DNA of 64,000 nucleotides, taken from assembly GCF_021390155.1 (NCBI RefSeq), contig NZ_CP089985.1:6093501-6157500 (forward strand), written 5' to 3'. Shown here piece by piece: positions 57,068-64,000 of this stretch (the stretch's first letter is position 1; each line of letters opens with the position of its first letter). Under the pieces are notes generated by a model. That model was not told the DNA's origin. It ran no database searches and saw only the letters and a list, made by a program, of their open reading frames with translations. This stretch comes from Pseudomonas sp. HN11 (GTDB taxonomy: Bacteria > Pseudomonadota > Gammaproteobacteria > Pseudomonadales > Pseudomonadaceae). The translations under genes and the position numbers were made by a program.

Positions 57068-60000
57068 ATGTCTGACGCACTCTGGGCGGCACGCCTCGGC
57101 GACAGCCTGCTACACACCTCGGTTATGGCCGACATCCTGGGCGGCGTGCTGGAAATCGCAGCCAATATCGCTATTACAGCGGTAGCCACTGCTGCGATCG
57201 TGGCCGCGACCGGTATTACCGTCGTTACCGGCGGCCTCGGCTGTTTTGTGCTCGGCGCGGTGGTGGGAATCGTCGTCGGTATCGGCATGAGCAAGACGGG
57301 GGCGGACAAGGGACTGACAAAGGTTTGCGACTGGATAGGCAACGCGTTATTTCCGCCGGTGGTGATGGCGACGATCGCCACCGGCTCACACAACACCTTC
57401 ACCAACGGCATACCGTCTGCACGTGCCGCAGGTGCTATCGGTCCGGTCAGCTCGCAACTCGCCGAAGGTGGCAGTCCCGAAGAAGCCAGCTACCTGGACA
57501 TGGCCAAGGGTTTTTTCTCGCAGATGTGGCGCCCCACAGTCGCGGTTCCTGCGCCAGGCGCAGTACCAAAGCCGCTGGATATCGTGATCTGCACCAAGCA
57601 TCCGCCGATGCCGCCGCAGTTTATTGCCGAAGGCTCCAGCAAGGTCACTATCAACGGTCAGCCAGCCGCCCGTAGCGGTGACCGCAGCACCTGCGATGCT
57701 TCGATTGTCGAATCGGGGATGATCTCCAGCAACGTGCGCATTGGCGGTAGTCCGGTGGTGGTCCGCGAGATTCGCAGCGGCAAGACGCCGGGTGTTGGGT
57801 TGGCGGTGACAGCACTGTTGATGCTGCGCGGCGGTGGTTCGAAGTTCTTCAGCAAGCTGCCGTGCATGGTGGTGGGCGGACTGGTGTCGTGGGGCACCAG
57901 CCAGGTTACCAACGCCATTTCCTCTGCAGTGGTTGGCTCGCCCAACCCGGTGCATAGCTCGACGGGCGCGAAAATACTTGATGGCGAGGACGACCTGGAC
58001 TTCGCCTTGCCCGGCCTTCTCCCTATCGAATGGCAGCGCTACTACAGCAGCCGAGACGAACGTCGAAATGGCCTGTTCGGCGCCAGCTGGAGCGTGATCT
58101 ACGAAGTGTTTGTCGAGATTGGCGCACACCCCGAAGGTGGCGAGCGACTGGTCTATACCGATGAGCAAGCGCGCCAGATCGACATGGGCGTGATCCCGCT
58201 GGGTGGAGCTGTATTCAGCGCCGGTGAAGGCTTGAGCGTGCGGCGCAATACCAATGGCCAACTACTGATTGAAAGCGTTGATGGACTCTATCGACTGTTC
58301 GAGCCAACGCCAGACACCCCTTCGCAACTGCGCCTCAGCCAGTTAGGGGATCGCAATGACAACCGCATTTTTCTCGATTATGACGCCCAGGGTCGGCTGA
58401 ACCAATTACGAGATACTTTCGATCATGTGCGCGTCGAGTTGGGCTATAGCCAACAATGGCCGGCGCGGGTAGAGCGAGTCGATCGCGTGTACCCCGATCA
58501 CAGTCGAGAAACCCTCGTCAGCTATGCCTACGACACTCGCGGCGACCTGGCCGAAGTTCGCGACGCCGCCACAAACGTGCAACGTCGCTTCGCCTATGAC
58601 GCTGGCCAGCGCATGGTCGAGCACCAACTACCCGCCGGGCTACGTTGCTACTACCAGTGGGAATGCGTGGACGATAGCGAATGGCGTGTGGTGCGGCACT
58701 GGACCGACGAAGGTGACGAGTACCGATTCGACTATGACCTGTCGGCCGGTGTGACCCATATTACAGACGGCTTGCAACGCGTCAGCACGCGCCGCTGGAA
58801 CCCGCAGTACCAGATCACCGAGTACACCGACAATCTGGGGAAGACTTGGCAATTCGAGTGGAACGACGAGCGCCAGTTGCTCGGTGCAATTGATCCTCAA
58901 GGCGGTAAATGGCAGTTCGGCTACGATGAATCCGGCAACCTGTGCAGCACTCAGGATCCGTTGGGGCGTATCGAATCCACATTGTGGCTGGAGCATTGGT
59001 CGCTGCCCTTAGTGGAGACCGATGCGGCAGGCCACGCGTGGCAATATCAGTACGACCAACGGGGTAATTGCGTCAGTGAAATCGACCCCTTGGGGCATGT
59101 CACACGGTATCGCTACGATAAGTTTGGTCAGGTGGTGGAGATCATCGACGCCACGGGCAAAAGCAAAACTCTGCGTTGGAATGAAACCGGACAGTTAATT
59201 CAGCATGTCGATTGTTCGGGGTACCCCACAGCGTTTGAGTACGATCGCCAGGGCCACTTGCAGGTAGTCATCGACGCCTTGGGCGAACGGCAACGTTATC
59301 AACACGATTGCCGAGGCCGCTTGCTGCAAACTGAATTGCCGGACGGTCGCACCGAGCTGTACCTGCGCGACACCAGCGGTCTGTTGATCGGCTGGACCGA
59401 CGCTGCGGGTCACACCACTCGCTACCAATACGGCCGTCGCGGGCAAGTGCGCCAACGAATAGATGCCCACGGCAGGCAAATTGAGTTCCGCTACGACGCC
59501 TATGGCCGGTTACAAACCCTGACCAATGAAAACGCGGAAAGCTACCGTTTTGCCTGGGACGAGGGAGACCGCCTCACGGAACAGCAAGACTTGGACGGCA
59601 GTGCTCGACGTTATGACTATGATGCGTTGGATAATCTGGCTGCCTTAGAGTACGTTCCCTCGAATGAAGGACTCGCAGTGCCGTCCCCTATCGTGCATCG
59701 CCTGGAACGCGATGCGGTTGGTCGCTTGCTGGTGAAAGTTACCGATGATGGCCGTACCGAATACGCCTACGATCCGGTGGACCAGCTCACCGCCGTCACT
59801 TTCACAGGTAATGATGAAACCACCCAGGCTTTGGCCTTTGCCTACGATCCGCTTGGTCAACTGATTACCGAACAAAGCGCCGCCGGCAGCCTGAACCATC
59901 ACTACGATGAACTCGGCAACCTGATCCAGACCCAACTGCCCGATGGCCGCTGGCTCAATCGCCTGTACTACGGCAGCGGTCACCTCCACCAGATCAACCT

Positions 60001-61444
60001 CGACGGCCGCGTCATCAGCGACTTCGAGCGCGACCGCCTGCACCGCGAAGTGCTGCGTACCCAAGGCCAGATCACCACGCGCAGCGAATACGATCGCAGC
60101 GGCCGCCTGCGCTCACGGATACGCCGCCCCAATGGCCAGCCCACGCAACTGCCGGCCGCCCAGCAAAAACACTTCGACTACGACCCGGCCGATAACCTGA
60201 TCGGTCGCCTGGAACGCGACCGCGACAAGCATCGGGACCAGCGTCAACTGCTGCACTACGACGCGACCGGTCGCATCATCGCCAGCCAGGACAACGCTCA
60301 AGGCCAGCAGGAAACCTTCGCCTACGACGCCGCCGCCAACTTGCTGGACGGGCCGCCATCCAGTGCAGGGCTGGTCGTGCATAACAAGCTGCTGACTTAT
60401 CAGGACAAGCGCTACCGTTATGACGGTTTTGGTCGAATGATCGAAAAACGCAGCGCTGCACGTGGCTTGCAACGCTTCGCCTACGACGCCGAGCACCGGT
60501 TGATCGAAGTGCGGAGCCAGAAGGAAGGACGGGAAACGGTTGTGAAAATGACCTATGACCCGCTTGGCCGGCGCATCGCTAAAACCGAACATGACAACAA
60601 CGGCTACCCGCTGGGTGAAACCCGATTCGATTGGGAAGGTTTGCGCCTGTTGCAGGAGCATCGGCATAGCCAGACCAGCCTCTACATCTATGAAGAAGAC
60701 AGCTATGCGCCGCTAGCCCGAGTGGATGGGACGGGCGAGCATCAAAGTGTGCGCTACTACCACAACGACCTGAACGGGTTGCCGGAGCAACTGACTGAAG
60801 CCGACGGGAAGACGGTGTGGCAGGCGCGGTATCGGGTGTGGGGGAATACGGTTGGGGAGGTGCGTGAACCGTACTTTATCGAAGAGCAAAATCTACAGTT
60901 TCAGGGGCAGTATCTGGATCGAGAGATCGGACTGCACTACAACACGTTTCGGTTTTATGATCCGGATGTGGGACGGTTTACGACGCCGGATCCGATTGGG
61001 TTGGCGGGTGGCATCAATCTCTATCAATACTCACCGAATCCCATCACGTGGATCGATCCACTGGGCTGGGCACCGGCAAAACCGGGTGACATTATAGATT
61101 ATGGAAAAAGCGCACCTGGCTTCGAGAAACATCACGGGATACTCGATGCGTGGTCCAAGCACAACATCAAGGACTACGTATCTCGAAACGGCCAGACACC
61201 AACCGTAGTGATGACTGTAGATCAACACAATGCGACCAAAGAGGTTGCTAAAGACTGGGTTCAGAAGAAAACCGGGAAACGGGGCTTTAAAGGTTTCGAT
61301 TGGAAGAAGGTATCGAAATTCGAAATACTCAGACTTTCCAACAAAATGTTTAAGGCCGCCGAAGCTAAAGGTTTCCCGAAGGCTTCACGCGGTTTGTACA
61401 ACAAAGCAATGAAAAACTACCTGCGGAAGGGATGCGGAAGATGA
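57068..61444 (+). CDS. rhs: PAAR-Rhs effector with C-terminal putative nuclease toxin
   Basis: The 1,458-residue protein has two hydrophobic segments (about 25-75 and 243-290) flanking a PAAR domain (about 100-235, with SKVTINGQPAARSGDRSTC). A long array of YD repeats follows (about 300-1,315, e.g. FAYDPLGQLIT). The core ends with DPDVGRFTTPDPIGLAGG, ITWIDPLGW at about 1330, the usual point of self-cleavage. The last 123 residues (61073-61444) are a new, AT-richer domain with FEKHHGILDAW and TVDQHNATK; the paired His plus a later His suggest an HNH/His-Me finger nuclease, but this is inference. The domain layout suits delivery on VgrG with the EagR chaperone. The stop overlaps the immunity gene (ATGA). 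Confidence 0.93.
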   Translation: MSDALWAARLGDSLLHTSVMADILGGVLEIAANIAITAVATAAIVAATGITVVTGGLGCFVLGAVVGIVVGIGMSKTGADKGLTKVCDWIGNALFPPVVMATIATGSHNTFTNGIPSARAAGAIGPVSSQLAEGGSPEEASYLDMAKGFFSQMWRPTVAVPAPGAVPKPLDIVICTKHPPMPPQFIAEGSSKVTINGQPAARSGDRSTCDASIVESGMISSNVRIGGSPVVVREIRSGKTPGVGLAVTALLMLRGGGSKFFSKLPCMVVGGLVSWGTSQVTNAISSAVVGSPNPVHSSTGAKILDGEDDLDFALPGLLPIEWQRYYSSRDERRNGLFGASWSVIYEVFVEIGAHPEGGERLVYTDEQARQIDMGVIPLGGAVFSAGEGLSVRRNTNGQLLIESVDGLYRLFEPTPDTPSQLRLSQLGDRNDNRIFLDYDAQGRLNQLRDTFDHVRVELGYSQQWPARVERVDRVYPDHSRETLVSYAYDTRGDLAEVRDAATNVQRRFAYDAGQRMVEHQLPAGLRCYYQWECVDDSEWRVVRHWTDEGDEYRFDYDLSAGVTHITDGLQRVSTRRWNPQYQITEYTDNLGKTWQFEWNDERQLLGAIDPQGGKWQFGYDESGNLCSTQDPLGRIESTLWLEHWSLPLVETDAAGHAWQYQYDQRGNCVSEIDPLGHVTRYRYDKFGQVVEIIDATGKSKTLRWNETGQLIQHVDCSGYPTAFEYDRQGHLQVVIDALGERQRYQHDCRGRLLQTELPDGRTELYLRDTSGLLIGWTDAAGHTTRYQYGRRGQVRQRIDAHGRQIEFRYDAYGRLQTLTNENAESYRFAWDEGDRLTEQQDLDGSARRYDYDALDNLAALEYVPSNEGLAVPSPIVHRLERDAVGRLLVKVTDDGRTEYAYDPVDQLTAVTFTGNDETTQALAFAYDPLGQLITEQSAAGSLNHHYDELGNLIQTQLPDGRWLNRLYYGSGHLHQINLDGRVISDFERDRLHREVLRTQGQITTRSEYDRSGRLRSRIRRPNGQPTQLPAAQQKHFDYDPADNLIGRLERDRDKHRDQRQLLHYDATGRIIASQDNAQGQQETFAYDAAANLLDGPPSSAGLVVHNKLLTYQDKRYRYDGFGRMIEKRSAARGLQRFAYDAEHRLIEVRSQKEGRETVVKMTYDPLGRRIAKTEHDNNGYPLGETRFDWEGLRLLQEHRHSQTSLYIYEEDSYAPLARVDGTGEHQSVRYYHNDLNGLPEQLTEADGKTVWQARYRVWGNTVGEVREPYFIEEQNLQFQGQYLDREIGLHYNTFRFYDPDVGRFTTPDPIGLAGGINLYQYSPNPITWIDPLGWAPAKPGDIIDYGKSAPGFEKHHGILDAWSKHNIKDYVSRNGQTPTVVMTVDQHNATKEVAKDWVQKKTGKRGFKGFDWKKVSKFEILRLSNKMFKAAEAKGFPKASRGLYNKAMKNYLRKGCGR
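59939..61072 (+). repeat. rhs core segment duplicated at 61903-63010
   Basis: From CCCGATGGCCGCTGGCTC at 59939 to the end of the Rhs core near 61072, the sequence recurs at 61903-63010 with high nucleotide similarity and one 14-base deletion (60082-60095 is missing after 62045 in the copy). Only the C-terminal toxin and immunity sequences differ between the two. Direct repeats of this length allow recombination that would exchange the toxin tips. Confidence 0.92.
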
Positions 61445-61881
61445 GCCTGAGTAAAATCGTTGATTTGATAGAGAATTCTGACTGCACGACAGCACCTTCT
61501 ACTGGGTTGCCGAGTAATCTCGTCCCCGATGACCTGGCCGATTTTTATAAGCATTACAGCAGCGCTGTTTTCTATCCAAGGGCACAGTACAGCTTTACGA
61601 TTCAGGCGCCAGAGCTGGAACGTTCCGACTTTGTCGTCATGAACGAAGACTTGGAGGACCCAGACTCCGCTAACTGGTACGCGCTGGTTAAATGTGAAGA
61701 TCAAATAATTTCAATTGATCTGACACCCGGCCCGCAATTTGGCTATTGCTACGACTCATTCTGGGACAGTTACCCGACGGCCGATGAGAGCACACTGATC
61801 GCAAAATCATTTACTGAACTGGTTGAGAAAATCATTAAATCCGGAGGTAAAAACCTATTCTGGATACCAGGCCACACTTGA
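61441..61881 (+). CDS. SMI1/KNR4 (SUKH) family immunity protein
   Basis: The 146-residue protein (MSLSKIVDLIENSDC...) shows the SUKH pattern: LPSNLVPDDLADFYKHYSSAV, SANWYALVKCEDQIISIDLTP, GYCYDSFWDSYP and a C-terminal SFTELVEKIIKSGG. SUKH proteins are common immunity proteins of nuclease and other toxins. The ATG overlaps the rhs stop codon, so the two are translationally coupled, and the function is to neutralise the C-terminal toxin of the upstream Rhs protein in the producing cell and its kin. An in-frame ATG at 61432 is possible but lies inside the toxin tail. Confidence 0.88.
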   Translation: MSLSKIVDLIENSDCTTAPSTGLPSNLVPDDLADFYKHYSSAVFYPRAQYSFTIQAPELERSDFVVMNEDLEDPDSANWYALVKCEDQIISIDLTPGPQFGYCYDSFWDSYPTADESTLIAKSFTELVEKIIKSGGKNLFWIPGHT

Positions 61882-61902
61882 TAGTGAGCCCAGACTATAT
61901 GA

Positions 61903-63334
61903 CCCGACGGCCGCTGGCTCAATCGCCTGTACTGCGGCGGCGGCCACCTGCACCAGATCAACCTCGACGGCCGCGTCATCAGCGACTTTAAGCGCGACCG
62001 TCTACACCGCGAAGTTCTGCGTACCCAAGGCCAGATCAGCACGCGGCAGCGGCCGCCTGCGCTCACGGATACGGCGCCCCAATGGCCAGCCTACTCAACT
62101 GCCGGCCGCCCAGCAAAAACACTTCGACTATGACCCGGCCGTTAACCTGATCGGCCGCCTGGGGCGTGATCGGGAAAAACACCGCGACCAACGCCAACTG
62201 CTGCACTACGACGCCACCGGCCGCATCATCGCCTGCCAGGACAGCCTGCACGGCCAGCGTGAAACCTTCGCCTACGACGCCGCCGCCAACCTGCTAGATG
62301 GCCCGCAGGCGGGTGCCGGGTTGGTGGTGCATAACAGGCTGCTGACGTATCAGAACAAACGTTATCGCTATGACGCGTTTGGGCGGATGATCGAAAAACG
62401 CAGCGCGAAACGGGGCGTGCAGCGGTTTACCTACGATGCTGAAAGCCGTTTGGTTGAAGTGCGTAACGATGACAGCAGCGTCGTGCGAATGACCTACGAC
62501 CCGCTGGGCCGACGCATCGAAAAAACCGAGCATGGCAGTGACGGATATCCGCTGGGAGAAACGCAGTTTGTGTGGGATGGACTGCGGTTATTGCAGGAGC
62601 ATAAATACAGCCAGACCAGCCTATATGTTTACGATGATGACGGCTACGAACCGCTGGCCCGCGTCGACGGCCTTGGCCCGCTACAGAAGATTCGCTACTA
62701 CCACAACGACCTGAACGGGTTGCCGGAACAACTGACCGAGGCCGATGGGCACAGCGTCTGGCAGGCGACTTATCGGGTGTGGGGCAACACGCTGGAAGAG
62801 GTGCGTGAGCCTTATTACATTGAAGAGCAGAACCTGCGGTTCCAAGGGCAGTACCTGGACCGGGAGACGGGGCTACACTACAACACTCTCAGGTTCTACG
62901 ACCCCGAAATAGGGAGATTCACGACTCCAGATCCGATCAGTTTACTGGGCGGCATAAACCTGTACCAATATGCGCCAAATCCAATTACATGGGTTGATCC
63001 ATGGGGCCTGTTTAACTGGAACTATAAAAATATGCCTGGAATCGATGGATTCCAGAAACACCATATTATTCCTCAATCGCTGGCTGATCACCCTGCTCTG
63101 AAGAAGGCTGGATTCGACATACACAAAACCTCCAACATCATTTACTTGCCTAGTGAAGAGGGCAAGCACAAATATCGCACTATTCACAAAGGCTCACATC
63201 CGGGTTACAACAAAGCTGTTCGAGCACAACTCAATGAAATATCCCTCGCGGGCAAGGCTGGAAAATGGAAAAAAACCCAGTACGCGCAGGCAGTGATGAA
63301 AGGTCGGAATTACGCAATGGGCGTACTCGGTTGA
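61903..63334 (+). pseudogene. orphan Rhs C-terminal module with AHH-like nuclease tip
   Basis: The sequence begins abruptly in the Rhs core, directly after a TGA in the Rhs frame (61900), and has no start codon with a ribosome site and no promoter that I can see. A 14-base deletion near 62045 also shifts the frame. From there to 63334 the reading is open, through core sequence to DPEIGRFTTPDPIS and PNPITWVDPWGL, then into a new 107-residue tip (63011-63334) with FQKHHIIPQSLADH, NIIYLPSEE and IHKGSHPGYNKAV, which is the AHH-like HNH/endonuclease VII pattern. A long frame opens at a TTG at 61823, but its first 70 or so residues are out-of-frame sequence. It is a silent toxin cassette or a broken remnant. 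Confidence 0.88.
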
Positions 63335-63373
63335 ATAAAAACTCAACTCAAGCAGGTCGCTGCGGGAAATAAT

Positions 63374-63942
63374 ATGTACCTATTAGAAATCAGTGAAAAT
63401 TATTCAGCAATTTACTGGTTCAAATACGACCAGAAAAAATCTCCCGACCACCTATTGTTTATTAGTGGAGAAGAGCAATCATCAATTGCTACTACGCCAA
63501 CCTTTAGAAATAAAAATAAGGTCAGCGCATCTCGATTAATGTCCTTCGATCTTCTTCAAAGTGACACGCTTGAATTTGTAAGCGAGGCAATGGCCAACGT
63601 ACTGCGCAAATTCCCGAAAGACATTCAGCTTTTCCTGCCAACGTTTATCTAAAAGAAGAAAAGCTGGAAGGTTACTATGTATTCAATGTGATCCAGATAC
63701 TTCCTTGTATTGATTTGAATAACTCTCAATATGGTCCCATGTTCAGCTTTATGCCGGATGGTCCTCTGAGATTCACTACTATTCAAAGTTCGCCACCTGC
63801 TACCTTAGGCAATCACCATATCGTGAGAGCTAAGGAAAGTTCACAACGCATCTTTGTTTCCCAGCAGTTCAAGCAGCAATGCGAAGCATCCCAGCTTAAA
63901 GGTCTTCGATTCGTAGACTGTTCCAAAGGTATCCAAGTCTGA
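63374..63942 (+). pseudogene. DUF1629/Imm11-like immunity gene with a frameshift
   Basis: Two reading frames together make one protein of about 189 residues. The first (63374-63652, MYLLEISENYSAIYWFKY...) runs to about residue 85 (DIQLF). The second continues in the -1 frame from there: FPANVYLKEEKLEGYYVFNVIQ..., HHIVRAKESSQRIFVSQQFKQQ, LKGLRFVDC. The switch lies at CTTTTC (63629-63634): one extra T would join the frames. The joined protein looks like the DUF1629/Imm11 immunity family, and its position behind an AHH-like toxin fits. A disabling mutation, an assembly error or ribosomal slippage could each explain it; the T run is short and not a classical slippery site. The region is AT-rich compared with its neighbours. 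Confidence 0.8.
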
Positions 63943-63950
63943 ACAATAAA

Positions 63951-64000
63951 GGGGACGGATCTATTTAATCCGGATAGGGACTATAAATAAATCTGACCCC
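63951..64000. repeat. REP-like palindrome at the window end
   Basis: GGGGACGGATCTATTTA (63951-63967) and TAAATAAATCTGACCCC (63984-64000) are inverted repeats with 14 of 17 positions paired, separated by 16 bases. Sequences of this kind often flank REP-associated (RAYT) transposase genes in Pseudomonas; the window ends here, so no such gene can be seen. Confidence 0.55.

Noticed and set aside
61823..62060. TTG start making a 503-residue orphan Rhs protein
   Set aside because: It starts inside the SUKH immunity gene with no ribosome site, and its first 70 or so residues read the Rhs core out of frame.
63629..63634. programmed ribosomal frameshift in the DUF1629-like gene
   Set aside because: CTTTTC is not a standard slippery heptamer, so a mutation or a homopolymer sequencing error is more likely.

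Overview
The window looks like chromosomal DNA of a Pseudomonas, most likely of the P. fluorescens group. The evidence is GC-rich coding, Pseudomonas-specific genes (crc, algC), and a typical Pseudomonas housekeeping order: rpmG/rpmB, radC-coaBC-dut-algC-argB-pyrE-crc-rph-yicC-gmk-rpoZ-spoT-ridA, then exbBD-tonB, oxyR-recG. Species identity is inferred from gene order and protein character, not from a search.

Region 1 (1-27,314) is mostly core genome. It holds a truncated polyamine/GABA-pathway aldehyde dehydrogenase with a divergent cupin gene, an intact 1,313-bp IS3-family element (inverted ends, 3-bp target duplication, programmed frameshift site), ribosomal protein genes, a peptide-type ABC binding protein, and genes for DNA repair (radC, recG), cofactor and nucleotide synthesis (coaBC, dut, pyrE, gmk), arginine (argB), exopolysaccharide precursors (algC), catabolite control (crc), RNA processing (rph, yicC), the stringent response (rpoZ, spoT), iron-uptake energisation (exbB-exbD-tonB) and peroxide sensing (oxyR).

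Region 2 (27,375-54,565) is a complete type VI secretion system of the P. aeruginosa H1 type, in two divergent operons. The leftward operon is fha-tssJ-tssK-tssL-tssM-tagF-pppA-ppkA-tagT-tagS-tagR-tagQ: the membrane complex plus the threonine-phosphorylation switch. The rightward operon is tssA-tssB-tssC-hcp-tssE-tssF-tssG-clpV: sheath, tube, baseplate and recycling ATPase. The 393-base gap between them carries a sigma-54-like promoter pointing each way. The tagJ gene found between hcp and tssE in the H1 cluster is absent.

Region 3 (54,662-64,000) is the effector end: vgrG, an EagR-type chaperone, a 1,458-residue PAAR-Rhs effector with a C-terminal putative HNH-type nuclease, and an SMI1/KNR4 (SUKH) immunity gene. 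Behind it lies a displaced, promoterless Rhs C-terminal module, nearly a copy of the last third of the Rhs core but ending in a different (AHH-like) nuclease tip, followed by a DUF1629/Imm11-like immunity gene broken by a one-base frameshift. This looks like a spare toxin cassette available for recombination into the main rhs gene. The window ends in a REP-like palindrome. No rRNA, tRNA or CRISPR array was seen.
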